DNA of 64,000 nucleotides from Mycobacterium sp. DL440 (GCF_011745145.1 NZ_CP050191.1:4481327-4545326), one strand, 5' to 3'. Shown: positions 41,414-52,715, counted from the stretch's first letter. Notes: a model not told the origin generated them from the sequence alone. Numbers and translations: made by a program.

Positions 41414-42709
41414 TCAGGCCTGTTGTGCCGGCTCGCCGGCTCCGGCTTGATCTGCCGGCTCGCCGGCGACCGGGCACTTGCCCGTGAAGTCCACCGGCCA
41501 GTGCTTGATGCCGTTGAGCCAACCCGACTTCAGTCGCTCGGGATCACCGATCGGCTTGAGGTCGGGCATGTGATCGGCAACTGCGTTGAAGATCAGGTTG
41601 ATCGTCAGGCGGGCCAGGTTGGCCCCGATGCAATAGTGCGCGCCGGTGCCACCGAAGCCAACGTGCGGGTTCGGGTCGCGAAGGATGTTGAATGTGAACG
41701 GGTCGTCGAACACGTTCTCGTCGAAGTTCGCCGAGCGGTAGGACATCACCACGCGCTCGCCGGCCTTGATCTTGACGCCGGAGATCTCGGTGTCCTCGCT
41801 GGCGGTGCGCTGGAAGGCCGAGACCGGCGTGGCCCAACGGATGATCTCGTCCACCGCGGTCTTCGGCCGCTCCCGCTTGAACAGCTCCCACTGATCGGGG
41901 TTCTGCGAAAACGCGATCATGCCGTGCGTGATCGAGTTGCGGCTGGTCTCGTTGCCCGCGACCGCCAGCATGATGACGAAGAAGCCGAACTCGTCGTCAC
42001 TGAGCTTCTCGCCGTCGATGTCGGCCTCGATCAGCTTGGTGACGATGTCGTCCGTGGGGTTCTTGCCCCGCTCCTCTGCCATCTTCATCGCGTAGGTGAT
42101 GACCTCGAAGGACGACGCCGCCGGGTCGATGTCCGCGTATTCGGGGTCGTCACCGGCGGTCATCTCGTTGGACCAGCGGAACAGTTTGTCGCGGTCGTCC
42201 TGCGGCACACCGAGCAGTTCGGCGATGGCCTGCAGCGGCAACTCGCAGGACACCTGCTCGACAAAGTCTCCGGTATCCGACGCCACGGCGTTCTTGACGA
42301 TCTGCTGAGCGCGGTTGTTCAGCTCGTCCTCGAGCCGCGAGAGCGCCCGCGGAGTGAAACCACGAGAGATGATCTTGCGCAGCCGGGTGTGGTGCGGCGC
42401 GTCCATGTTGAGCAGGACAGCACTCTGCACGTCTACGGCCTCGCGGGGCATCTCCTGCGGCCAGACCGGGATCGCGCCGTTCATCGCACTCGAGAACACC
42501 TCGCTGCGCAGCGAGACGTCCTTGACGTCCTCGTGCCGGGTGACGAGCCAGTAACCCTTGTCGCCGAAGCCTCCGGTGCCACCGGGCACGTCGACCCAGT
42601 GCACCGGCTCGGCCCTACGGAGCTCGGCGAGCTCTTCCACCGGAAGGCCCTTGAGGTTGAGCTCGGAATCGAGGAAGTCGAATTCCTTGGAGATGTTTGG
42701 GCAGCCCAT
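41414..42709 (-). CDS. cyp125: Steroid C26-monooxygenase CYP125
   Basis: This 431-residue cytochrome P450 starts side-chain degradation by oxidising C26/C27 of cholesterol or cholestenone to the acid. The heme motif is FGGTGAHYCIGANLAR with Cys360. The I-helix carries AVAGNETSRNSITHG, and the ExxR pair is in DEIIRWATPVSAFQR. The ATG at 42709 (MGCPNISKEFDF) has AGGAG nine bases upstream; a longer frame to 42820 would cross the control region. It heads the six-gene operon cyp125-chsE1-chsE2-chsH2-chsH1-ltp2 and is divergent from fadA5 across 167 bases containing a KstR operator. It corresponds to Rv3545c. Confidence 0.96.
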   Translation of the reverse strand: MGCPNISKEFDFLDSELNLKGLPVEELAELRRAEPVHWVDVPGGTGGFGDKGYWLVTRHEDVKDVSLRSEVFSSAMNGAIPVWPQEMPREAVDVQSAVLLNMDAPHHTRLRKIISRGFTPRALSRLEDELNNRAQQIVKNAVASDTGDFVEQVSCELPLQAIAELLGVPQDDRDKLFRWSNEMTAGDDPEYADIDPAASSFEVITYAMKMAEERGKNPTDDIVTKLIEADIDGEKLSDDEFGFFVIMLAVAGNETSRNSITHGMIAFSQNPDQWELFKRERPKTAVDEIIRWATPVSAFQRTASEDTEISGVKIKAGERVVMSYRSANFDENVFDDPFTFNILRDPNPHVGFGGTGAHYCIGANLARLTINLIFNAVADHMPDLKPIGDPERLKSGWLNGIKHWPVDFTGKCPVAGEPADQAGAGEPAQQA

Positions 42710-42763
42710 GTGTCTAACTCCTAGTGTCTGCAGCAAGCCGTGCGCGTAGCCAGCAATGCTTGA

Positions 42764-42777
42764 AACAACGTGGTCTA
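42764..42777. promoter_or_regulatory. Possible degenerate KstR half-operator near cyp125
   Basis: aacaacgtggtcta departs from TnnAACnnGTTnnA at two fixed positions. It lies closer to cyp125 than the perfect site at 42853 and could be a weak second site or chance. Confidence 0.3.
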
Positions 42778-42852
42778 GTACCAATTGAGACCATTGAAAC
42801 ACGGCTTGACCGCAGATCAAAGGCAGTGATACATCCGCGCTTGTCAGAGTAA

Positions 42853-42866
42853 TGAAACGTGTTCTA
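42853..42866. promoter_or_regulatory. KstR operator between cyp125 and fadA5
   Basis: tgaaacgtgttcta matches TnnAACnnGTTnnA at every fixed position. It ends ten bases before the fadA5 ATG and 143 bases before the cyp125 ATG. Confidence 0.92.
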
Positions 42867-42867
42867 G

Positions 42868-44892
<2,025 letters not shown>

Positions 44893-44911
44893 CCTGAGGT
44901 TCCGCGAGAGC

Positions 44912-44944
44912 GCGCCCCCGACCCTGAGGTCGGGGGCGCTTTCT
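44912..44944 (+). terminator. Intrinsic terminator after ddn
   Basis: gcgcccccgac (44912-44922) and its complement (44929-44939) surround cctgag, followed by tttct. It lies 19 bases after the stop of the Ddn-like gene. Confidence 0.88.
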
Positions 44945-44994
44945 GTTGCCAGGTGTCCCGGAGCTGACCAATTACGCAACTCTGAGTAGCAGAA

Positions 44995-45024
44995 TTGACG
45001 AGTGAACAGAAGTTTGATTATGTT
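44995..45024 (+). promoter_or_regulatory. Sigma-A-type promoter of the secreted phosphatase gene
   Basis: ttgacg (44995-45000) and tatgtt (45019-45024) are separated by 18 bases. The predicted start of transcription is about 60 bases ahead of the ATG at 45093. Confidence 0.6.
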
Positions 45025-45092
45025 CTGTGAGCCCGCACACAGTGGACGTTAGGTGAGCGGCAGCCCACATTTTCGTAAACGACGGAGACCCT

Positions 45093-46565
45093 ATGCAACG
45101 ACCCAATCGACGCCGGGCTGCCGGTGCCGCCGCAACCACCCTGACTGCCTGTTCCTTGTTCGCCGCAGCGACCCTGCCCGCAGCAGCGATGACCGTGACC
45201 TTCATCCGGCACGCCGAGTCGCAGGGCAACGCCTCCGGATACATCGACACCAGCACTCCGGGGCCGCATCTGACCAACGATCAGGTGAACCAGAACGGCG
45301 GCGCGACCGGCCAGGAGCAGGCGTTGGCCTGGGCCAATGCTCAGTGTCCGACCGCGCAGTGCACCAAGTACGACGCGCTCTACGCCTCGACCATGATTCG
45401 CACCCAGGAGACCGCGGCGCCGTTCGCCGCCAAGCGCGGGCTGCCGGTCACGATCCTGGGTGCGTACGACCCGGACAACCCGCAGCGGAACTCCGGCGTG
45501 CAGGAGATCAGTGCCGGCATCTTCGAGGGCGTGCCCGAAGGTGAAGGCATCGGCCGCATCGGCTACATCGTCGCTCCCCTGGCCTGGACGTTGGGGCTGC
45601 AGTTCGTCTCGGTCCCGGGCGGTGAGAACGGCCTCGAGTTCAACGAGCGGGTCACGAATGCGCTCGCCGACGTGGAGTCAGACACCACGGACACCAATGG
45701 TGACGGCGAGATCGACGCTGCGGTGTTCTCGCACGGCGCCACCATCATGATGTGGACGATGATGAACGTCGACAACCCGAACCTGCTGCTGTTCGCGCAG
45801 CATCAGTTGAACAACACCGACACGGTCGTCGTGGAGAAGAATGCCGACGGCAGTTGGACCCTCAAGGAATGGGCCGGCCAAGAGGTTGGCGAGGCCGACT
45901 ATGCGACCAAGATGCTCGTCAATGTGCGTGACCTGATCGTGGCGCCGCAGAAGGCGATCTACAACATGCGCACCCCCGTCCTGTCGCTCGACGCTCAGGG
46001 CGTCGTGACCACGGGCGCACAGGGCATCCAGGACGTCGCACAGGCCGGCGTCAAGTTCGTCACGGACTCGGTGACCGACACCGTCAACGCGATCACCGGC
46101 ATCCCCGGCTCACTGGGCCAGTCGACATCGCAGATGTCGAAGCTCAGCACAGTGAGCGCCGTGGCCGACACCAAGGCTGATGTCGTCGACGACGTTGCCG
46201 AAAAGTCAACGCCGGCAACCGATAATGTCACGACGGAGCTCACGTCGACCGTCGAGAACGTCACCGAAGGTCCCACGACAGCGCTCGGGAAGACCGCCGA
46301 GCCGGCCAAGGCGAAGATCACCACCGCCCGTACCCCCAACGGCGCCACCACGCTGAGCGATGGCAACAAGGCAGAGCCGGGTAAGGCCGTCTCCGCGGTT
46401 CGCGACCGGGTCAACCGTGCCGCGGACGACGTGCGCAGCGGGATCGAATCCTCGGCCAAGCAGGCGCGTGAGACCGTCAAGAAGCTCGCCGGCGCCGACA
46501 AGGCTGCAAAGTCGGACAAGTCGGACAAACACGCGGCCAAGCCCAAGGCCAAACACGCCGCCTAA
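45093..46565 (+). CDS. Secreted histidine-phosphatase-like protein with Ca-loop and lysine-rich tail
   Basis: The protein has 490 residues. Residues 1-32 are a Sec signal peptide (RRR, then an Ala/Leu core ending LPAAA). The catalytic domain starts at once: TFIRHAESQGN puts Arg39-His40 of the phosphoglycerate-mutase-like RHx motif in place, and the second His is His214 in VFSHGATIMMW. DTNGDGEID (200-208) looks like an EF-hand-type calcium loop just before it. Residues about 320-470 are Thr/Ala/Val-rich low complexity. The last 25 residues are Lys/Ala-rich (ADKAAKSDKSDKHAAKPKAK), recalling the heparin-binding tail of HBHA. GGAGA lies six bases before the ATG. It has its own promoter and terminator and seems unrelated to the sterol genes. 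The substrate is unknown. Confidence 0.82.
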   Translation: MQRPNRRRAAGAAATTLTACSLFAAATLPAAAMTVTFIRHAESQGNASGYIDTSTPGPHLTNDQVNQNGGATGQEQALAWANAQCPTAQCTKYDALYASTMIRTQETAAPFAAKRGLPVTILGAYDPDNPQRNSGVQEISAGIFEGVPEGEGIGRIGYIVAPLAWTLGLQFVSVPGGENGLEFNERVTNALADVESDTTDTNGDGEIDAAVFSHGATIMMWTMMNVDNPNLLLFAQHQLNNTDTVVVEKNADGSWTLKEWAGQEVGEADYATKMLVNVRDLIVAPQKAIYNMRTPVLSLDAQGVVTTGAQGIQDVAQAGVKFVTDSVTDTVNAITGIPGSLGQSTSQMSKLSTVSAVADTKADVVDDVAEKSTPATDNVTTELTSTVENVTEGPTTALGKTAEPAKAKITTARTPNGATTLSDGNKAEPGKAVSAVRDRVNRAADDVRSGIESSAKQARETVKKLAGADKAAKSDKSDKHAAKPKAKHAA

Positions 46566-46573
46566 GCCACGAG

Positions 46574-46623
46574 CAGACGCAAACCTGCCCCAAATCGCTT
46601 GATTTGGGGCAGGTTTGCGTCTG
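46574..46623. terminator. Long bidirectional hairpin terminator
   Basis: Arms of 23 bases (46574-46596 and 46601-46623) are perfect complements with a four-base loop gctt. It stands between convergent genes and can stop transcription from both sides. Confidence 0.88.
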
Positions 46624-46638
46624 TTCGGCAGAAGAAAG

Positions 46639-47544
46639 TTAGGCGCCGTAGACAGGAACCGCGGGGCGAGCCTTGGCCAGCAGGTCATTGACGACCGGGC
46701 CCAGCTCGGCAGGATCCCACTTGGCGCCCTTGTCGATCTGCGGTCCGTGCGCCCAGCCCTCGGCGACGCGGATCTTGCCGCCCTCGATCTCGAACACCTT
46801 GCCGGTGACGTCACGCGACTCGACGCTACCCAGCCACACCACCAGCGGGGAGATGTTCTCCGCGGCCATGGCATCGAAAGCCTCGTCCTGGGTGGCCATC
46901 ATGTCGGCGAAGACGGTCTCGGTCATCCGGGTGCGGGCCGAGGGTGCAATGCCGTTGACTGTGACGCCGTAGCGACCCATCTCGGCAGCGGCCACCAGGG
47001 TCAGCGCGGCGATGCCGGCCTTGGACGCACTGTAGGTGGCCTGCCCGACGCTGCCCTGCAGGCCGGCACCCGAGCTGGTGTTGATGATGCGCGCATCGAC
47101 AGTCTCGCCGGCCTTGGACTTGGCCCGCCAGTACGCGGCGGCGTGCTTCATGGTGGCGAAGTGCCCCTTGAGGTGCACGGCGGTGACGGCGTCGAATTCT
47201 TCTTCGGTGGCGTTGGCGAACATCCGGTCACGCACGATGCCGGCGTTGTTGACCAGCACGTCGAGGGTGCCGAAGGCATCAACAGCGGTCTGGATCAGGC
47301 CTTCGGCCTGCGCCCAGTCGGCGACGTTGGCACCGCTGGTGACCGCTTCGCCTCCGGCAGCGACGATCTCGTCGACCACGTTCTGCGCGGCGCTGCCACC
47401 ACCAGCCGGCGAACCGTCCAGGCCCACCCCGATGTCGTTGACCACGACCCGGGCACCTTCGGCGGCGAATGCGAGCGCATGCTCACGTCCGATACCGCCA
47501 CCGGCACCCGTCACGATGACCACGCGGCCGTCGAGCAATCCCAT
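46639..47544 (-). CDS. Short-chain dehydrogenase, KstR2-regulon type (Rv3548c-like)
   Basis: This 301-residue classical SDR has TGAGGGIGREHALAFAAEGA for the cofactor, the NNAGIVRD motif, an active-site Ser in NTSSGAGLQG and YSASK with the Tyr-Lys pair. The residue after the second strand (VVVNDIGVGL) favours NAD(H). The second ATG (47544) is the start: GGAGA is seven bases from it but only one base from the ATG at 47550. It follows the neighbouring SDR by 21 bases, and the pair is divergent from echA20 across a KstR2 operator. By position it matches Rv3548c, in the ring C/D part of cholesterol breakdown. The exact substrate is not settled by sequence. Confidence 0.88.
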   Translation of the reverse strand: MGLLDGRVVIVTGAGGGIGREHALAFAAEGARVVVNDIGVGLDGSPAGGGSAAQNVVDEIVAAGGEAVTSGANVADWAQAEGLIQTAVDAFGTLDVLVNNAGIVRDRMFANATEEEFDAVTAVHLKGHFATMKHAAAYWRAKSKAGETVDARIINTSSGAGLQGSVGQATYSASKAGIAALTLVAAAEMGRYGVTVNGIAPSARTRMTETVFADMMATQDEAFDAMAAENISPLVVWLGSVESRDVTGKVFEIEGGKIRVAEGWAHGPQIDKGAKWDPAELGPVVNDLLAKARPAVPVYGA

Positions 47545-47565
47545 TGTCATGTCTCCTTTTTCGAA

Positions 47566-48348
47566 TTACTTGATGTCGGCGGTCGTGGTGGACAGGTAGT
47601 GCGGCGGCTCGCCGCCACCGTGCACCTCCAACGACGCGCCGCTGATGTACGAGGCCGCATCCGAGGCCAGAAATGCTGTGGCCCAGCCAATATCAGCCGG
47701 CTTGGCGAGCCGCCCCAGCGGCACATTCCGCGAGATGGCAGCGATCGAGTCGGCGTCACCGTAGAACAATTCAGCCTGTTCGGTCTCGACCATGCCGACC
47801 ACCACCGAGTTCATCCGGACCTTGGGCGCCCACTCGACGGCCAGGGTCGAGGTGAGGTTGTCGATCCCGGCTTTCGCCGCGCCGTACGCGGCCGTCCCCG
47901 GGGTGGGCCGGTGGCCGCTGACGCTGGAGATGTTGACGATGGAGCCGCCGGAGTCCTGGCTCTGCATCACGGCGTTGGCATGGGTGGACACCGAGAGTGC
48001 GCCGATCAGGTTGAGCTCGATGATCTTGGTGCTGAACTTCGCCGACGCGTCGGCGGCGAGCACGTATGGCGAGCCGCCGGCGTTGTTGACGACCACATCC
48101 AGGCGGCCGTGCCTCTCGACGACTGCGTCGATGAGCGACTTCACCGAGTCGTCATTCCGGATGTCGCAGGCGTGGAACTCGTAGGGCAGTCCCTCAACCG
48201 GACGGCGTGCGCAGGTCACCACAGTGGCGCCCTGACCGGCGAAAACCGCGCTGATTCCAGCGCCAACCCCTCGCACCCCGCCGGTCACCAGGACCACCTT
48301 GCCGGTCAAACCCAAATTGATGGCACCAGCTTCTGGCGTATCGGTCAC
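47566..48348 (-). CDS. Short-chain dehydrogenase, KstR2-regulon type (Rv3549c-like)
   Basis: This 260-residue SDR has VVLVTGGVRGVGAGISAVFA, the DIRNDDSVKSL acidic stretch, VVNNAGGSPYV, an active-site Ser in NISSVSGHRP and YGAAKAG with Tyr-Lys. The start is a GTG at 48348, only 15 bases from the KstR2 operator, and no ribosome site is visible, so the transcript may be leaderless. It heads a two-gene operon with the next SDR and corresponds in place to Rv3549c. It is probably an alcohol/ketone oxidoreductase acting on the CD-ring CoA intermediates. Confidence 0.87.
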   Translation of the reverse strand: MTDTPEAGAINLGLTGKVVLVTGGVRGVGAGISAVFAGQGATVVTCARRPVEGLPYEFHACDIRNDDSVKSLIDAVVERHGRLDVVVNNAGGSPYVLAADASAKFSTKIIELNLIGALSVSTHANAVMQSQDSGGSIVNISSVSGHRPTPGTAAYGAAKAGIDNLTSTLAVEWAPKVRMNSVVVGMVETEQAELFYGDADSIAAISRNVPLGRLAKPADIGWATAFLASDAASYISGASLEVHGGGEPPHYLSTTTADIK

Positions 48349-48363
48349 TGTGCTAGCGTACCA

Positions 48364-48377
48364 AGCAAGTGCTTGCT
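48364..48377. promoter_or_regulatory. KstR2 operator between the SDR pair and echA20
   Basis: agcaagtgcttgct fits the published KstR2 consensus AnCAAGnnCTTGnT exactly. It is placed 15 bases from one divergent start and 30 from the other, so it controls both. The KstR2 ligand is the HIP-CoA intermediate. Confidence 0.92.
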
Positions 48378-48407
48378 TAGGTAGCGACCCCTTCAGGAAG
48401 TGGATTG

Positions 48408-49159
48408 ATGACGATCACCACCAAGACAGTCGAGCCGGGCATCGTCTCGGTCACCGTCAACTACCCGCCCGTCAACGCCATCCCGTCGGCCGGCTGGTTC
48501 GAACTCGGCGATGCGATCACCGCTGCCGGCCGCGACCGCAGCACCCACGTGGTGATCCTGCGGGCCGAGGGTCGTGGTTTCAACGCCGGTGTGGACATCA
48601 AGGAAATGCAGAACACCGAGGGCTTCACCGCGCTCATCGACGCCAACCGTGGCTGCTACCACGCCTTCAAGTCGGTGTACGAGTGCGAGGTCCCCGTCGT
48701 CGCGGCTGTCAACGGATTCTGCGTGGGCGGGGGGATCGGCCTGGTCGGCAACGCCGACGTGATCGTGGCCTCCGATGACGCCAAGTTCGGCCTCCCGGAG
48801 GTGGAGCGCGGCGCCCTGGGCGCGGCCACCCACCTGTCCCGGCTGGTGCCGCAGCACCTGATGCGCCGGTTGTTCTTCACCGCCGCCACCGTGCCCGCCG
48901 AAACGTTGCACCACTTCGGTTCGGTGCACGAGGTGGTTCCGCGCGACGAGCTCGACGAGGCCGCGCTGCGCGTCGCCCGGGATATCGCCAGCAAAGACAC
49001 CCGGGTGATCCGGGCGGCCAAGGAGGCGCTGAACTTCATCGACGTGCAGCCCGTCACGGCGCGCTACCGGATGGAGCAGGGCTTCACCTTCGAACTCAAC
49101 CTGGCCGGTGTGTCCGATGAGCACCGGGATGCGTTCGCAGGAACCGAGAAGGGAAAGCA

Positions 49160-49163
<4 letters not shown>
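48408..49163 (+). CDS. echA20: EchA20, crotonase-fold ring-D hydrolase
   Basis: This 251-residue crotonase-superfamily enzyme opens ring D of the HIEC-CoA intermediate of cholesterol by hydrolytic C-C cleavage. The oxyanion-hole strands HVVILRAEGRGFNAGVDIKEM and AVNGFCVGGGIGLVGNADVIV are intact. LPEVERGALGAATHLSRLVP follows. The ATG at 48408 has AGGAAG seven to eight bases upstream; a TTG three bases earlier is possible. It overlaps ipdA (GTGA) and is the first gene of echA20-ipdA-ipdB-ipdC. It corresponds to Rv3550. Confidence 0.94.
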
Positions 49164-50034
<871 letters not shown>

Positions 50035-50038
<4 letters not shown>

Positions 50039-50784
50039 TTGCCGTGACCCGCGCCGAGGTGTGCGCCGTTGCCTGTGCCGAACTGTTCCGCGACGCCGGC
50101 GAGATCATGGCCAGCCCGATGACCACCGTCGTCCAGATCGGTGCCCGGCTGGCCCGGCTGACCTTCTCCCCCGACATCGTGCTGACCGACGGTGAGGCCC
50201 GGATCCTGGCCGATACCCCGGCGATCGGCGCCCCCTTCACCGTCGAGGGCTGGATGCCGTTCAACCGTGTCTTCGAGACCCTGGCCTGGGGCAAGCGCCA
50301 TGTGGTCATGGGCGCCAACCAGATCGACCGCTACGGCAACCAGAACCTGTCGGCGTTCGGCCCGATCCAGCACCCGACCCGGCAGATGTTCGGCGTCCGC
50401 GGCGCCCCGGGCAACTCGATCAACCACGCCACCAGCTACTTCGTGGGTAACCACTCCAAGCGCGTGTTCACCGAATCGGTGGACATCGTCTCCGGAATCG
50501 GTTGGGACAAGATCGATCCGGAGAACCCCGCCTACCGCTTCGCCAACGTCTACCGCGTGGTGTCCAACCTGGGCGTGTTCGACTTCAACGGCCCGGACCA
50601 CCAGATGCGCGCGGTGTCGCTGCACCCCGGAGTCGAGGCCGATCAGGTCGCCGACAACACCTCGTTCGAGGTGCACGGCCTCGACGCCGCGGAAACCACC
50701 CGGCTGGCCACCGATGACGAGCTCAAGCTCCTGCGCGAGGTCATTGATCCGAAGTCGTTGCGCGACAAAGAGGTCAAGGTCTAG
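50035..50784 (+). CDS. ipdB: IpdB, beta subunit of the COCHEA-CoA ring hydrolase
   Basis: This 249-residue partner of IpdA has the CoA-transferase beta fold. It opens MIAVTRAEVCAVACAELFRDAGEIMASPM, and MGANQIDRYGNQNLSAFG and VRGAPGNSINHATSYFV are conserved blocks. It starts in the ATGA overlap with ipdA, consistent with equal synthesis of the two subunits of the heterotetramer. Three bases separate it from ipdC. It corresponds to Rv3552. Confidence 0.95.
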
Positions 50785-50787
50785 AGA

Positions 50788-51858
50788 ATGGGCAAGCTCA
50801 AGACTCCGCTGACCGAGTTGGTCGGCATCGAGCATCCCGTCGTACAGACGGGCATGGGATGGGTGGCCGGAGCACGACTGGTCGCCGCAACCTCCAACGC
50901 CGGCGGCCTCGGCATCCTGGCGTCGGCGACGATGACGCTCGAGGAACTCCAGACCGCCGTCACCAAGGTCAAGGCCGCCACCGACAAGCCCTTCGGCATC
51001 AACATGCGTGCCGATGCGGGCGATGCCGGTGCGCGCGTCGACCTCCTGATCCGCGAAGGAGTCAAAGTCGCCTCCTTCGCTCTAGCTCCCAAGCCCGAGC
51101 TGATCGCCAAGCTGAAAGACGCAGGCGTCGTGGTGATCCCGTCGGTCGGCGCAGCCAAGCACGCCAAGAAGGTAGCCGGCTGGGGTGCTGACGCGGTGAT
51201 CGTGCAGGGCGGGGAGGGCGGTGGCCACACCGGTCCGGTCGCCACCACGCTGCTGTTGCCCTCGGTGCTCGATGCGGTCAAGGACACCGGCATGCCGGTG
51301 ATCGCTGCCGGCGGTTTCTTCGACGGGCGTGGCCTGGCCGCCGCGCTGACCTACGGTGCGGCCGGCGTGGCGATGGGGACCCGGTTCCTGCTGACCTCGG
51401 ATTCCACCGTGCCCGACGCGGTCAAGGAGCGGTACCTGCAGGCCGCCCTGGACGGCACCGTGGTCTCCACCCGCGTGGACGGTATGCCGCACCGGGTACT
51501 GCGTACCGGCCTGGTGGAAAAGCTGGAGAGCGGTTCGCCGGCACGCGGTTTCGCCGCGGCGGTCGGCAACGCCCAGAAGTTCAAGAAGCTCTCGGGCATG
51601 ACCTGGCTGTCGATGATCAAGGACGGCATGGCGATGCGGCACGGCAAAGAACTCACCTGGTCGCAGGTCGTGATGGCGGCCAACACCCCGATGCTGCTCA
51701 AAGCTGGTCTGGTGGAGGGCAATACCGACGCCGGCGTGCTCGCCTCGGGGCAAGTGGCGGGCATCATCAACGACCTGCCGTCGTGTGCTGAGCTGGTCGA
51801 GAAGATCGTCGATGACGCTGTCGCACACCTGCAGTCAGCGTCGGGTTACATCCAGTAA
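50788..51858 (+). CDS. ipdC: IpdC, flavin-dependent reductase of the CD-ring pathway
   Basis: This 356-residue protein has the nitropropane-dioxygenase/FMN TIM-barrel fold and is involved in reducing the hydroxylated HIP-CoA intermediate ahead of EchA20. HPVVQTGMGWVAGARLVAATSNAGGLGI (about 16-43), PSVGAAKHAKKVAGWGADAVIVQGGEGGGHTG and PVIAAGGFFDGRGLAAALTYGAAGVAMGTRF are the flavin-binding strands. It ends the echA20 operon, 19 bases ahead of a hairpin. It corresponds to Rv3553. Confidence 0.94.
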   Translation: MGKLKTPLTELVGIEHPVVQTGMGWVAGARLVAATSNAGGLGILASATMTLEELQTAVTKVKAATDKPFGINMRADAGDAGARVDLLIREGVKVASFALAPKPELIAKLKDAGVVVIPSVGAAKHAKKVAGWGADAVIVQGGEGGGHTGPVATTLLLPSVLDAVKDTGMPVIAAGGFFDGRGLAAALTYGAAGVAMGTRFLLTSDSTVPDAVKERYLQAALDGTVVSTRVDGMPHRVLRTGLVEKLESGSPARGFAAAVGNAQKFKKLSGMTWLSMIKDGMAMRHGKELTWSQVVMAANTPMLLKAGLVEGNTDAGVLASGQVAGIINDLPSCAELVEKIVDDAVAHLQSASGYIQ

Positions 51859-51877
51859 GTCTCTCGCCGAGCAGACA

Positions 51878-51914
51878 CAGAATCGCCCTTTCCGATGCGA
51901 ACGGGGCGATTCTG
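51878..51914 (+). terminator. Hairpin terminator after ipdC
   Basis: cagaatcgccc (51878-51888) and gggcgattctg (51904-51914) are perfect complements around a 15-base loop. A second gc-rich hairpin (cccctcccgcttgcggggg) follows at 51920-51938. Confidence 0.72.
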
Positions 51915-51979
51915 CTGGGGCCCCTCCCGCTTGCGGGGGACTGCTCGCGGTGATTCTCGGCCCTTGGCACAGTGGAGGC

Positions 51980-52651
51980 ATGGATAACCGTCCCGTCCAG
52001 CACCCTGTGGTCAGGCGAGCCGCCGAGGAACTGCACAACTTCAACGGCAGGCACCCTTGGAGCCACAACGATCATTTCCACCGTTGGATCCTGGCCAATC
52101 TGCCCGCGCGCCAAGACTCCGCGATCGATGTCGGCTGCGGTCAGGGCGCTTTGGTGGCCCAACTGGCCGCTCGGTTCACGCACGTCCGCGGCACGGATCG
52201 TGATGCGGGCATGCGTGCCGAAGCTGCCCGACATTGTGCCGGGCTGACCAACGTCACCATCGACGAAGCCCAACTCGCCCAACTCGACGGGCCGGTCGAT
52301 CTGGTCACCATGATCGCGGTACTTCACCACCTCGACGTCGAACAAGCTCTGATCGACGTCCAACGGCTACTTGCCCCCGGTGGACGGCTTCTGGTTGTCG
52401 GACTGGCTGCCCGCGCCTCGATCCGTGATACCGCGTGGGATCTGGCGTCCGCGGTGACCAACCCTTTTATCGGTCTGATCAAGCATCCGCGGCCAGTGCC
52501 CGGAGGTCCGGTGCCCCCGCCCTTCCCGGTTCGCGATCCGCAGCTCAGCTTCGACGAGCTGCAAGCGATGGTCCAGGGCGTCATGCCGGGCGCGACGATG
52601 CGCCGGCGGCTGGCGTTCCGACACACCATCTCCTGGACGAAGCCCGGCTGA
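51980..52651 (+). CDS. Class I SAM-dependent methyltransferase
   Basis: The protein has 223 residues. SAM motif I is AIDVGCGQGALVAQLA (49-64), an acidic Asp follows strand 2 in RGTDRDAGMRAEAARHC, and the post-motif strand VDLVTMIAVLHHLDVEQAL with LAPGGRLLVVG completes a Methyltransf_11/25-type domain. The rest (FDELQAMVQGVMPGATMRRRLAFRHTISWTKPG) is the usual C-terminal beta hairpin. The ATG at 51980 lacks a well-spaced ribosome site, and the open frame continues upstream through the hairpin, so the start is somewhat uncertain. The substrate is unknown. It stands alone between two hairpins that share ggggcgattctg. Confidence 0.85.
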   Translation: MDNRPVQHPVVRRAAEELHNFNGRHPWSHNDHFHRWILANLPARQDSAIDVGCGQGALVAQLAARFTHVRGTDRDAGMRAEAARHCAGLTNVTIDEAQLAQLDGPVDLVTMIAVLHHLDVEQALIDVQRLLAPGGRLLVVGLAARASIRDTAWDLASAVTNPFIGLIKHPRPVPGGPVPPPFPVRDPQLSFDELQAMVQGVMPGATMRRRLAFRHTISWTKPG

Positions 52652-52683
52652 GCCGAGCAGCCCGCGGTCCGAGGTTTGCCAAC

Positions 52684-52715
52684 CGAACAGCCCCACCAAG
52701 GGGCGATTCTGTTCG
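52684..52715 (+). terminator. Hairpin after the methyltransferase gene
   Basis: cgaacag-cccc pairs with gggg-(cgatt bulge)-ctgttcg around accaa. It contains the same 12-mer ggggcgattctg that forms one arm of the hairpin on the other side of the gene. Confidence 0.5.

Noticed and set aside
46615..48384. Plus-strand open frame of 589 codons
   Set aside because: It is antisense to both SDR genes, begins in the hairpin terminator and has no recognisable motif.
51785..51979. Upstream extension of the methyltransferase by 65 codons
   Set aside because: It would overlap the end of ipdC and read through its hairpin terminator, and the added sequence is unlike any methyltransferase N-terminus.
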